Part shown: positions 1 through 6,982 of the stretch, piece after piece
Position numbering within the stretch: position 1 is the stretch's first letter
How the letters are laid out: each line of letters opens with the position of its first letter
DNA from: Chloroflexota bacterium
GTDB taxonomy: Bacteria; Chloroflexota; Dehalococcoidia; GIF9; UBA5629
Length of the DNA: 26,087 nt
Direction of reading: 5' to 3'
NCBI GenBank assembly: GCA_026389675.1
Contig: JAPLHJ010000188.1
Coordinates: forward strand, 1 to 26,087
The notes under the pieces: generated by a model
Databases searched by the model: none
What the model was told of the DNA's origin: nothing
What the model saw: only the letters and a program-made list of their open reading frames with translations
Position numbers and translations under genes: made by a program

Positions 1-240
1 AAGTACCTGGAACGCGACCTCGACGTTCTGCCCGGTGATGCAGCAAAGTATCCTGCAGACCGTGGAAAGCAGCCGGCTCTTCAGCCATTCCGCGATGAAA
101 GCGGTAGGAACAGCGATGGTAAAAACACCTTTAACATAAGCTATTCCCCGCGAATCCTTCAGCCAGGTATCATAATTCGCTTTACTAACCTGGAGTTGCA
201 ACTCACCCAGAGCCGCTTCCCATATCTTATCAGCTTGCAT
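1..240 (-). CDS. dnaA: Chromosomal replication initiator protein DnaA (N-terminal 80 residues only)
   Basis: The reverse strand from 240 translates without a stop to the window edge. It begins MQADKIWEAALGEL, continues through NYDTWLKDSRGI and ends VEVAFQVL. This is the pattern of DnaA domain I: an N-terminal helix, then the conserved TWLKD-type motif, a strand with VPTAFIAEWL, and a further helix. Domain I mediates DnaA self-association and loading of the replicative helicase at oriC. The ATPase and DNA-binding domains lie outside the window. The ATG is preceded by AAGAGGC about 5 nt upstream, and a perfect TATAAT sits just beyond that. It is divergent from fmt. The assignment rests on domain I alone, but the motif match is good. 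Confidence 0.85.
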   Translation of the reverse strand, partial: MQADKIWEAALGELQLQVSKANYDTWLKDSRGIAYVKGVFTIAVPTAFIAEWLKSRLLSTVCRILCCITGQNVEVAFQVL

Positions 241-255
241 TTGCCTCTTATCCGT

Positions 256-283
256 ATTATATTTTGTCGGCGGGTACCGTAAA
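256..283 (-). promoter_or_regulatory. Candidate dnaA promoter
   Basis: On the minus strand a perfect TATAAT (256-261) is preceded by TTTACG (278-283) with a 16-nt spacer. The start would fall near 249, giving a leader of about 9 nt. The -35 is weak. Confidence 0.4.
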
Positions 284-443
284 AAGGGCAAAAACTTCCC
301 CCATAGGAACGAAAAATGCCGACTTTCAGTTTAGGTTGCTTAAAAAAATCGGTTGCTGGGAATGTCTGCCCGGTTTACCGTGGTACCCCTCCCGAAACAT
401 AGATAGATTACCATGGGGGTCTTCAGACCTGTCAATGGTTATT

Positions 444-471
444 TTGACATAACGGCGAAAAACTTTAGTAC
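444..471 (+). promoter_or_regulatory. Candidate fmt promoter
   Basis: Perfect TTGACA at 444-449, 16-nt spacer, weak -10 TAGTAC at 466-471. Transcription would begin only a few nt before the fmt ATG, which has no visible Shine-Dalgarno sequence. The rest of the 241-483 gap holds a short GGTCT/AGACC hairpin (418-429) and no gene that I recognise. Confidence 0.35.
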
Positions 472-483
472 CGATAGTATACG

Positions 484-1419
484 ATGATAACCGTATTTAT
501 GGGCTCTCCCGATTTTGCACTGCCGGCCTTGCAGTCACTTATGTCAAACCAGTATGACATAAGGGCTGTTTATACGCAGCCCGACAAACGCACGGGACGG
601 GGCCGGCAGGTTATGGCCTGCCCGGTCAAGCGGTTTGCCGTATCGCAGGGTATGCGGGTCATCCAGCCGGAGTCGTTTAAAGACCCCGCGGAGATCGAGT
701 TGCTGGCCTCGTTGAAGCCGGACATAATCATTGTGGCAGCTTACGGCCGGATATTGCCCGCTGCGGTGCTGGAGATCCCGCGATATAAATGTATCAATAT
801 CCATCCTTCATTGCTGCCGCGTTACCGCGGACCCTCGCCGCTGGCGGCCCCCATACTCAACGGTGACCCGGTCACCGGCGTTACTATTATGCTAATCGAA
901 CGCAAGGTCGACAGCGGTCCCATCCTGAGCCAGGTGGAACTGAGCATTTCAGATGAAGATACGGCTGAATCGCTATCCGAACGGCTGGCTGAAATGGGGG
1001 CCCGGGAGCTGTCCAGGATATTGCCCGCCTGGGTTGAAGGGAAAATCGAACCCAGGCCGCAGGATGACAGCCGTGCCAGCTATACGAGGATGGAGGTAAA
1101 AGAGGACGGCCTGCTTGATTGGAAGCTGCCGGCTGTTGCTCTCTGGCGGCGGGTAAGGGCTTATCAGCCCTGGCCTGGCTGCTATTTTGACTGGAAAGGC
1201 GTCAGAATAAAGGTGATGAAGGCGATTGCTCTGCACGACCCGCAAGGTGGAGAGATGGGCAGAGTAGTCGCGTTACCACGCACGGCCCCTGCCCGCGTAG
1301 CGGTGAGGACGGTGGACGGCCTGCTCGGTCTGATAAGAGTCCAGCCGGAGGGCAAGCGCGAGATGCCGGCGGCCGATTTCAGCGCCGGGCACAGGGACTT
1401 TGACGGCAGCGTGCTTTGA
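484..1419 (+). CDS. fmt: Methionyl-tRNA formyltransferase
   Basis: Fmt transfers a formyl group from 10-formyl-tetrahydrofolate to Met-tRNA(fMet), making the bacterial initiator. The protein is 311 aa, the usual length. The N-terminus MITVFMGSPDFALPAL is the Fmt/GART Rossmann start. The catalytic set is visible: N105 and H107 in INIHPSLLPRYRG, with the SLLPRYRG signature at 109-116, and D143 in KVDSGPI. Residues from about 205 onward form the C-terminal OB-like tRNA-binding domain (LWRRVRAYQPWPGCYFDW). The ATG at 484 matches the family start, although no Shine-Dalgarno is seen. Peptide deformylase, often adjacent, is not in the window. It is divergent from dnaA and followed 62 nt later by a membrane peptidase gene. 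Confidence 0.95.
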   Translation: MITVFMGSPDFALPALQSLMSNQYDIRAVYTQPDKRTGRGRQVMACPVKRFAVSQGMRVIQPESFKDPAEIELLASLKPDIIIVAAYGRILPAAVLEIPRYKCINIHPSLLPRYRGPSPLAAPILNGDPVTGVTIMLIERKVDSGPILSQVELSISDEDTAESLSERLAEMGARELSRILPAWVEGKIEPRPQDDSRASYTRMEVKEDGLLDWKLPAVALWRRVRAYQPWPGCYFDWKGVRIKVMKAIALHDPQGGEMGRVVALPRTAPARVAVRTVDGLLGLIRVQPEGKREMPAADFSAGHRDFDGSVL

Positions 1420-1481
1420 CTTGCGACCCTCTTCGAAATAAACTAATAAAGTGCTGATAAGTACTTTGCGGAGCGCTTGAA

Positions 1482-2177
1482 ATGATACTTTACCTTATAT
1501 TAATGGCCCCGGCCCTGATTTTCATGATCTATGCCCAGGTCAAGGTAAAATCTACATACAGCAAGTACGCCAAGGTCTATAATCAGCGGGGCATCACCGG
1601 TGCGCAGGCCGCCTCACAGGTTTTGAAAGCCAACGGTTTGAGCGACGTCCCGGTGGAGATAGTAGAGGGAAAATTAACCGACCATTATGATCCCGGTAAG
1701 CGGGTGCTAAGATTATCCCCCGAGGTTGCCGGCACGCCATCCGTGGCAGCGGTCGGCATAGCCCTGCACGAGGTTGGCCACGCGATGCAGCATAAAACCA
1801 GGTACGGCATGATGGGCCTTCGCTCCTCACTGGTGCCGGCGGCCAATATCGGCAGCACATTCGGCTGGATACTGATAATGGGAGGAGTGCTGCTCATGGG
1901 GTTCGCCCAGGCTTTTGGTGAGATGGTAGCAATCGCGGGCATTTTCCTGTTCTCAGCAGCCGTTTTATTCACGCTGGTGACATTGCCGGTGGAGTTCAAC
2001 GCCAGCAGCCGTGCCAGGCAGATGATCAAGGATACCGGCCTGCTGGTGGGCCAGGAATATGATGGCGCCAGCGCAGTATTGTCCGCCGCCGCCCTGACCT
2101 ATGTGGCAGCCATGCTGCAGGCCGTGGCGCAACTCCTGTACTTCGTTTTCTTAGTATTTGGCGCAAGACGGGATTAG
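1482..2177 (+). CDS. Membrane zinc metallopeptidase, YugP family
   Basis: This 231-aa integral membrane protein has the zinc-binding HExxH motif, H96-E-V-G-H100 in GIALHEVGHAMQHK. The framing sequence is typical of the YugP neutral zinc metallopeptidase family: KVKSTYSKYAKV near residue 21, GKLTDHYDP near 63 and LPVEFNASSRA near 168, whose Glu is a plausible third ligand. Hydrophobic segments lie at about 1-20, 124-145, 147-170 and 200-228, with the catalytic motif between the first two. GGAG about 9 nt before the ATG supports the start. The physiological substrate of this family is poorly defined. A good hairpin terminator follows. Confidence 0.88.
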   Translation: MILYLILMAPALIFMIYAQVKVKSTYSKYAKVYNQRGITGAQAASQVLKANGLSDVPVEIVEGKLTDHYDPGKRVLRLSPEVAGTPSVAAVGIALHEVGHAMQHKTRYGMMGLRSSLVPAANIGSTFGWILIMGGVLLMGFAQAFGEMVAIAGIFLFSAAVLFTLVTLPVEFNASSRARQMIKDTGLLVGQEYDGASAVLSAAALTYVAAMLQAVAQLLYFVFLVFGARRD

Positions 2178-2197
2178 GCCTGCGCAGGTCGAATTTC

Positions 2198-2236
2198 AGG
2201 CCAGCCGCAGACATGCCGGCTGGCTTTCTTTCATTT
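2198..2236 (+). terminator. Rho-independent terminator after the YugP-family gene
   Basis: GCCAGCCG (2200-2207) pairs perfectly with CGGCTGGC (2217-2224) across a 9-nt loop. TTTCTTTCATTT follows. The hairpin lies 21 nt after the peptidase stop and separates it from mazG. Confidence 0.8.
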
Positions 2237-2283
2237 ATAATGGTGGCAAATCCTAACTTTGATAACTACAGGGATTGACAGAG

Positions 2284-3081
2284 ATGAACAAAAAGACACC
2301 TGAATTCAGCGACGAAGAACTGGGCGAGTTCGAGACATTCCGCAAGATAATAAAGCGCCTGCGCGGTCCTGGCGGCTGTCCCTGGGACCGCCAGCAGACC
2401 CACGATTCGCTCAAGCCGTACTTGGTCGAGGAATGCTACGAGGTGCTGGAAACTATAGAAGATAACGACATGTCCGCTCTAAGCGAAGAGCTGGGAGACC
2501 TCTGGCTGCAGATAATGCTGCATGCCCGCATAGCCGAAGAATCCGGCGAATTCAAACTCGGGGATATACTGCGTAATATCAGCAGCAAAATGATAAAACG
2601 CCATCCCCACGTGTTCGGGGATACTAAAGTAAAGAACGCGGAGGAAGTCTCGCTTAATTGGGAGGAGATCAAGGGACAGGAAAAGAACGGCTGCGGTTCA
2701 TTATTAGACGGCATACCCAAAGGGCTGCCGTCGCTGGCCTGCAGCCAGGATATCGGGAGGCGCGTTGCCTCGGCGGGGTTCGACTGGGAGAAAGCGGATG
2801 ATATCATGGACAAGCTGGTCGAGGAGGTGGGGGAATTGAAGAGGGCCTCCACGCATGAAGAGAAGGTGCATGAATTCGGCGATATACTGTTGGTGCTGGC
2901 CAACGCCGCCCGCCACATGGATATCGAGCTTGAATCGGCTTTACGCCAGGCCAACGCGCGCTTCATCCGCCGCTTCCGTTACATTGAGGATGCCAGCCGG
3001 CAGAAAGGCATGGAAATCAAGTTGATGACGCTGGCCGAGATGGACCAACTCTGGGACGAGGCCAAAAAGGAATTAGGTTAG
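2284..3081 (+). CDS. mazG: Nucleoside triphosphate pyrophosphohydrolase MazG
   Basis: MazG hydrolyses (d)NTPs to the monophosphate and pyrophosphate, clearing damaged nucleotides. The 265-aa protein has two MazG domains, as in the E. coli enzyme. The N-terminal one has GCPWDRQQTH (31-40), the metal-binding EECYE (49-53) and EELGD (68-72). The C-terminal one has EEVGELKRA and EFGDILLVLANAARH. I chose ATG 2284 because AGGGA (2270-2274) then sits about 9 nt upstream. The in-frame TTG at 2275 would directly abut that site. A TATAAT at 2236-2241 may be its -10, but no matching -35 is visible. The gene is followed by a tRNA on the opposite strand. Confidence 0.93.
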   Translation: MNKKTPEFSDEELGEFETFRKIIKRLRGPGGCPWDRQQTHDSLKPYLVEECYEVLETIEDNDMSALSEELGDLWLQIMLHARIAEESGEFKLGDILRNISSKMIKRHPHVFGDTKVKNAEEVSLNWEEIKGQEKNGCGSLLDGIPKGLPSLACSQDIGRRVASAGFDWEKADDIMDKLVEEVGELKRASTHEEKVHEFGDILLVLANAARHMDIELESALRQANARFIRRFRYIEDASRQKGMEIKLMTLAEMDQLWDEAKKELG

Positions 3082-3090
3082 GAAACGGAT

Positions 3091-3167
3091 TGGTCGGGGA
3101 GAGAGGACTCGAACCTCCGGCCTCAGCGTCCCGAACGCTGCGCGCTAACCAACTGCGCTACTCCCCG
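3091..3167 (-). tRNA. tRNA-Pro (anticodon CGG)
   Basis: Read on the minus strand, the 77 nt fold as a full cloverleaf. The acceptor stem CGGGGAG/CTCCCCG has the C1-G72 pair characteristic of bacterial tRNA-Pro. The D arm is GCGC/GCGC. The anticodon stem CAGCG/CGCTG encloses the loop TTCGGGA, giving anticodon CGG, which reads CCG. The T arm is GGAGG-TTCGAGT-CCTCT. Discriminator A and CCA are encoded. It lies between mazG and the ApgM-like gene, on the opposite strand, with its own promoter. Confidence 0.95.
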
Positions 3168-3179
3168 CACGGGATAGTT

Positions 3180-3208
3180 ATTATAGTCGGCTTTAACTTT
3201 TAGGGCAA
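3180..3208 (-). promoter_or_regulatory. tRNA-Pro promoter
   Basis: On the minus strand: TTGCCC (3203-3208), 17-nt spacer, perfect TATAAT (3180-3185), about 12 nt before the first tRNA base. It occupies the leader region of the opposing ApgM-like gene. Confidence 0.7.
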
Positions 3209-3220
3209 CAATTGTAAACT
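3192..3220 (+). promoter_or_regulatory. Candidate promoter of the ApgM-like gene
   Basis: TTTAAC (3192-3197), 17-nt spacer, TAAACT (3215-3220). The start would fall about 2 nt before the ATG at 3229, which lacks a Shine-Dalgarno. Weak by sequence, but placed for a near-leaderless mRNA. Confidence 0.3.
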
Positions 3221-3228
3221 TACTGGCT

Positions 3229-4416
3229 ATGAAATTTTGCGTGGTGATAGCGGACGGCGCCTCCGGCTGGCCGCTTCCCGACCGGGATAACAGGACCTGC
3301 CTGGAACTGGCCGCCACACCTAATCTGGACAGGATGGCAGGGCAGGGCTACGAGGGTATGGCTGTTACCGTTCCTCCCGGTATGGAGCCCGGCAGCGCCC
3401 CGGCCTGCATGTCGGTGCTCGGCTATGACCCGGTTGTATATTATAAAGGTAGGAGCGCTATTGAAGCGCGGAGCGTGGGAGTCCCCATAAATAAAGGTGA
3501 AGTGACCTTCCGCTGCAACCTGGTGACTGTGCTGGAGGGCAAAATGGTCAGCCACAGCGCCGGCCATATATCGACCCTGGAGGCGGACGCCATCATCGGG
3601 ACCTTGAATGAAGAACTCGGCTCGCAGGAGGTCAGGTTTTTCACCGGCATCAGCTACCGCCATATCTGCAAAATGGCGGGACATGAGGAAACACTAAAGG
3701 CCATTTGCACGCCGCCACATGATATTACCGACCAGCCTGTAGCGGGATACCTGCCGCACGGCGAAGGCAGCGGTTTTCTCAGGGAGCTGATGAAAAAGTC
3801 TGTGCCGTTGCTGGCCAACCACCCTGTCAATATAGAAAGGAAAAAGGCCGGCAGGTTACCTGTCACAACCATCTGGTTATTCTGGGCCAGCGGCCAGGTG
3901 CCGGAGACGCCCGCTTTTCAGCAGGCCTTCGGATTGAAAGCGGCGCTTACCTCGGGGGTAGATTTATTGCGTGGCCTGGGCATGATGGCAGGTATGGAGA
4001 TACTCCACATAGAGGGTGTGACCGACAACCTGGATAACGATTTCGCTGCGCAGGTGAGCGGGGCGCTGGACTCGCTGGATCGAAATGACGTCGCGGTTAT
4101 ACATATCGAGGCACCCGACGAGATGGGGCACCGCGGCGCCGCTGACGATAAGATTAAGGCCATCGAGATGGTCGATAAAGAGGTCATGGGCAGGCTGATG
4201 GCCTGGAAAGGCGGGGATCTCAGGGTGCTGGTGATGCCTGACCATCCCACACCGGTCAAGCTCAAGACGCACTGTGCCGAACCCGTCCCCTTTCTCATCT
4301 GGGGCAGAGGGATAAAGGCCAATGGGGCAGTCCGCTTTACCGAGCCGGAGGCGGGCAGGACCGGGGTCATGGTCGAGCCCGGGTACAGGCTCATGAAAAT
4401 TTTTCTTGAAGGTTAA
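3229..4416 (+). CDS. ApgM-family phosphoglycerate mutase-like protein, possibly a homoserine kinase
   Basis: This 395-aa protein belongs to the alkaline phosphatase superfamily, archaeal-type 2,3-bisphosphoglycerate-independent phosphoglycerate mutase branch. Visible motifs are VIADGASGWPL at the N-terminus, ATPNLDRMAGQG (29-40), PGSAPACMSVLGYDP (54-68) with the expected active-site Ser at 56, EAPDEMGHRG (metal ligands D297 and H301), MPDHPTPVKLKTH (D338, H339) and H348. One subfamily (TIGR02535) has been proposed to be homoserine kinase because it clusters with threonine-pathway genes. Here lysC starts 25 nt downstream in the same direction, which favours that role, but sequence alone cannot exclude a glycolytic mutase. 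In related proteins as I recall them the Ser is followed by Asp (GSD); here it is Ala57. The start matches the family. Confidence 0.85.
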   Translation: MKFCVVIADGASGWPLPDRDNRTCLELAATPNLDRMAGQGYEGMAVTVPPGMEPGSAPACMSVLGYDPVVYYKGRSAIEARSVGVPINKGEVTFRCNLVTVLEGKMVSHSAGHISTLEADAIIGTLNEELGSQEVRFFTGISYRHICKMAGHEETLKAICTPPHDITDQPVAGYLPHGEGSGFLRELMKKSVPLLANHPVNIERKKAGRLPVTTIWLFWASGQVPETPAFQQAFGLKAALTSGVDLLRGLGMMAGMEILHIEGVTDNLDNDFAAQVSGALDSLDRNDVAVIHIEAPDEMGHRGAADDKIKAIEMVDKEVMGRLMAWKGGDLRVLVMPDHPTPVKLKTHCAEPVPFLIWGRGIKANGAVRFTEPEAGRTGVMVEPGYRLMKIFLEG

Positions 4417-4441
4417 ATATAATGAACAGGCGGCGACAGAT

Positions 4442-5659
4442 ATGGCGATAGTAGTACAGAAATACGGCGGCAGTTCAGTAGCCAACGCCGATAAGATCCG
4501 TAATGTGGCAACCAGGGTTTCAGAAAGCTTTAAAAAGGGCAATAAAGTTGTTGTGGTCGTTTCGGCTATGGGTGATACCACCGACGACCTGATAGAGTTA
4601 GCGGGAAAGATAAACCCCAACCCCGAGCCGCGCGAGATGGACCTCCTGCTATCGACGGGGGAGATAGTGTCCAGCACCCTCCTGTCCATGGCGCTGCATG
4701 CTATGGGCTTCCGGGCTATAGCTTTAAGCGGCCCCCAGGCCGGCATTTCAACCGATTCGGCCTTCAGCCGCGCCAGGATTACCGGCATCGAGCCCAAGAG
4801 GATAGTCAACGAGCTGAAAAAGGGTAACATTGTTATCGTGGCAGGCTTCCAGGGGCTGACCTCCGATAACGATATTGCCACACTTGGCAGGGGCGGGTCC
4901 GATACCACGGCCGTGGCCCTGGCGGCCAGCCTTAAGGCTAAAATCTGCGAGATTTATACCGATGTAGATGGTGTTTACACTGCCGACCCGCGCATTGTGC
5001 CAGAGGCGCAAAAGCTCAACGAGATAGGCTACGAAGAGATGCTGGAAATGGCCACCTCCGGCGCGCGGGTTATGCACCACCGCTCGGTAGAGTTAGGGCA
5101 GGTCTTCAAAATGCCTATATTGGTTGCGTCCAGCCTGGCTGATAGGCCCGGCACTATGATTCGCGGAGGGAAGAATATGGAACAGAGAAATAAAGTCAGG
5201 GGCATCGCCCATGATATGGATGTAGCCAAGATTACCGTCACCGGCGTACCGGACCGTCCCGGTATCGCGGCTGCGATTTTCATGCCGCTGGCTAAAGCCG
5301 GTATTAGCGTTGATACCATCGTGCAGAACGCCGGCGCTAACAATATCACCGACCTCACCTTCACCGTTACCAAGAATGACCTTAACAGGGCCATGGATAT
5401 TATCAGGCCGGTAGCCACTGAGATAGGCGCCAAAGAATGCCTGAGCGATTCCAGGCTGGGCAAGGTATCCATCATCGGGACCGGGATGCAGAATACCCCG
5501 GGTTACGCGGCCAAGATGTTCCAGACCCTGTTTACGCAGAACATCAACATCCTGCTGATTACTACGTCAGAGATACGCATCACCTGCATAATCGCGGAGG
5601 ACAAGGTCAAAGAAGCGGTCAGGACCCTGCATAAGGCCTTTGACCTGGACAAAGATTAA
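4442..5659 (+). CDS. lysC: Aspartate kinase (alpha subunit)
   Basis: LysC phosphorylates aspartate, the first step to lysine, threonine and methionine. From ATG 4442 it is 405 aa, the size of the Bacillus-type monofunctional enzyme. The catalytic domain (about 1-240) has the signature KYGGSSV (K7), STGEIVSS, GRGGSDTTAVALA and TDVDGVYTADPR. Two ACT regulatory domains follow, from VTGVPDRPGIAAAIF and from VSIIGTGMQNTPGYAAKMF. AGGCGG 8 nt upstream supports 4442; an in-frame start at 4406 would overlap the previous gene and add an unusual N-terminus. An internal start at 5177 probably yields a separate beta subunit. The gene is the second of a likely operon with the ApgM-like gene. Confidence 0.96.
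   Translation: MAIVVQKYGGSSVANADKIRNVATRVSESFKKGNKVVVVVSAMGDTTDDLIELAGKINPNPEPREMDLLLSTGEIVSSTLLSMALHAMGFRAIALSGPQAGISTDSAFSRARITGIEPKRIVNELKKGNIVIVAGFQGLTSDNDIATLGRGGSDTTAVALAASLKAKICEIYTDVDGVYTADPRIVPEAQKLNEIGYEEMLEMATSGARVMHHRSVELGQVFKMPILVASSLADRPGTMIRGGKNMEQRNKVRGIAHDMDVAKITVTGVPDRPGIAAAIFMPLAKAGISVDTIVQNAGANNITDLTFTVTKNDLNRAMDIIRPVATEIGAKECLSDSRLGKVSIIGTGMQNTPGYAAKMFQTLFTQNINILLITTSEIRITCIIAEDKVKEAVRTLHKAFDLDKD
5177..5659 (+). CDS. Probable aspartate kinase beta subunit from an internal in-frame start
   Basis: Codon 246 of lysC is ATG (5177), preceded by GGAGGG at 5165-5170 with a 6-nt spacer, a better ribosome site than that of lysC itself. The product, 160 aa starting MEQRNKVRGIAHD, is exactly the two-ACT regulatory part. 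In Bacillus subtilis aspartokinase II and in Corynebacterium the beta subunit arises from an in-frame start at a comparable position, forming an alpha2-beta2 enzyme. Seen directly: start codon, ribosome site and frame. Inferred: actual translation and assembly. Confidence 0.65.
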   Translation: MEQRNKVRGIAHDMDVAKITVTGVPDRPGIAAAIFMPLAKAGISVDTIVQNAGANNITDLTFTVTKNDLNRAMDIIRPVATEIGAKECLSDSRLGKVSIIGTGMQNTPGYAAKMFQTLFTQNINILLITTSEIRITCIIAEDKVKEAVRTLHKAFDLDKD

Positions 5660-5669
5660 AGCCCCTTAC

Positions 5670-5888
5670 CTATACGCCGACGACTTCTTTGACGGCCGGT
5701 AGCTTTTCCTTAAGGAAGCGCTCGATACCTTTTTTCAGTGTCATGGTCGAATGTGGGCACCCGGCGCAGTGACCCGTCAGTTTTACGCTGACCACGCCGT
5801 CTTTAACGTCCACGAGCTCTACGTCGCCGCCGTCGGCCTGCAGGCTGGGGCGGATGATATTTAAGACTTCCTGAACCTGTTCTTTCAT
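5670..5888 (-). CDS. NifU C-terminal domain (Nfu-type) iron-sulfur scaffold/carrier
   Basis: This 72-aa protein is a stand-alone Nfu domain, which carries iron-sulfur clusters to target proteins. It has the typical IRPSLQADGGDVELVDV N-terminus and the cluster-binding CxxC, C41-A-G-C44 in GHCAGCPHSTMTLK. Family members of this size usually act as dimers bridging one cluster. ATG 5888 is preceded by AGGTG with a 5-nt spacer; the in-frame TTG one codon upstream would be too close. It converges with lysC, 10 nt apart. Part of its leader carries a plausible promoter. Confidence 0.92.
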   Translation of the reverse strand: MKEQVQEVLNIIRPSLQADGGDVELVDVKDGVVSVKLTGHCAGCPHSTMTLKKGIERFLKEKLPAVKEVVGV

Positions 5889-5927
5889 CAAAACACCTTC
5901 TTGTTGACTTAATTTAAGTTACGTGGT

Positions 5928-5957
5928 AATTTAGCACCGCTTAAAAAGCCCTGTCAA
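5928..5957 (-). promoter_or_regulatory. Candidate nfu promoter
   Basis: Minus strand: perfect TTGACA (5952-5957), 18-nt spacer, TAAATT (5928-5933) with a TG one base upstream (extended -10). The rest of the 5889-6140 gap holds the divergent TPR-gyrA promoter and no recognisable gene. Confidence 0.45.
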
Positions 5958-6092
5958 ATCACCGTCACCTGTTTGGGAGTCTATCAGTTTCAGGGAGGTA
6001 AATAAACGACTAAAATCACACAGGCTATGCTGATAAGGGAAATGAGGGCGACAGATTTGTCTTTGCGGACGATTTGGTATTAAATAAAATAC

Positions 6093-6120
6093 TTGCACAA
6101 ATGATATTAATTGTTATGAT
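6093..6120 (+). promoter_or_regulatory. Promoter of the TPR-gyrA operon
   Basis: TTGCAC (6093-6098), 16-nt spacer, TATGAT (6115-6120) with an extended -10 TG at 6112-6113. The start would be near 6127, just before GAGG (6128-6131) and the ATG at 6141. Confidence 0.65.
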
Positions 6121-6140
6121 AGTAACAGAGGTTAAGCAGG

Positions 6141-6980
6141 ATGGCTGAGCGCGAAGAAGAGAAAGCGCGTATTTGGCGCGGCAAGATACTGGAAGCCATC
6201 AGGATGGCCACGGAGAACCGCTGGGAAGAGGCAGTGGCGGCCAACAAGAGTATAATAGAAGTGTTCCCCGCAGATGTGGACGCGTACAACAGGTTGGGCC
6301 GTGCCCACATGGAACTGGGAGAACATCAAAAAGCAAAAGAAGCTTATAGCAAAGCCCTTGAGTTGTCGCCCAGCAACAGCATAGCCAGGAAAAACCTGGA
6401 CCGGCTGGCCCTGCTAAAAGGCGTCAAAGTCACCAATACGAAGCGGGAAAAGGCCAAGCCCAGTGATTTCATTGCCGACGTGGGCAAATACGGCATTGTA
6501 AACCTGCTGGAGCTGGCGCCCCAGGCTACACTGGTCAAGATGTCCCCCGGTGAGAAAGTGTTCCTCGATATCCGGAACCAGGATACGTTGGTGAAGAACG
6601 ACCGCGGCGAATTCCTGGGAATAATCGAGCCTGAGCACGGCCTCCGGCTGGCCAAGCTGATCAATGGAGGCAACAGGTATATTGCAGCAATCGTAAGCCT
6701 GGACCATGAAAAAGTTAAGGTGATCATACGTGAGACCTTCCAGCACCCCAGCCAGGCTGGCAAGCTCTCGTTCCCCATCCGGGTAACAGAAACCTACCCC
6801 GCGCATGTCAAGGACAACCTGCTCAGGCACAGCGCCGGCGAAGAGGAAGGCGTGGACGACGCCGACTATGGTGAGTCGGAGGACACCGAAGCGGTGCCCG
6901 AAGGATTTTCGATTTACGAAGGATACACATCTCAGGATGACCTGCAGCGCCTTGACCGCAGCTTCGGAGATGAGGAGTAG
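6141..6980 (+). CDS. TPR-repeat protein encoded directly upstream of gyrA
   Basis: A 279-aa soluble protein. Two tetratricopeptide repeats lie at about 13-46 (ENRWEEAVAANKSIIEVFP) and 47-80 (YNRLGRAHMELGEHQKAKEAYSKALELSP). A basic linker (residues about 95-110) follows. A beta-rich C-terminal region (about 110-225) matches no domain I recognise. The tail is acidic. TPRs are protein-binding scaffolds, so a partner is expected but not identifiable. GAGG 9 nt upstream supports the start. The stop is 2 nt before the gyrA ATG, and the gyrA ribosome site lies within the last codons, so the two are almost certainly co-translated. No signal peptide or membrane segment is seen. Confidence 0.85.
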   Translation: MAEREEEKARIWRGKILEAIRMATENRWEEAVAANKSIIEVFPADVDAYNRLGRAHMELGEHQKAKEAYSKALELSPSNSIARKNLDRLALLKGVKVTNTKREKAKPSDFIADVGKYGIVNLLELAPQATLVKMSPGEKVFLDIRNQDTLVKNDRGEFLGIIEPEHGLRLAKLINGGNRYIAAIVSLDHEKVKVIIRETFQHPSQAGKLSFPIRVTETYPAHVKDNLLRHSAGEEEGVDDADYGESEDTEAVPEGFSIYEGYTSQDDLQRLDRSFGDEE

Positions 6981-6982
6981 AT

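Noticed and set aside
264..452. 62-codon open frame between dnaA and fmt
   Set aside because: No ribosome site, no recognisable sequence, and it covers the promoter region of fmt.
2275..2283. TTG start for MazG
   Set aside because: The only ribosome site would touch the start codon; ATG 2284 has normal spacing.
3964..4908. 314-codon antisense frame across the ApgM-like gene and lysC
   Set aside because: It is a shadow of two well-supported genes; the translation has low-complexity Ser/Leu/Pro content and no motif.
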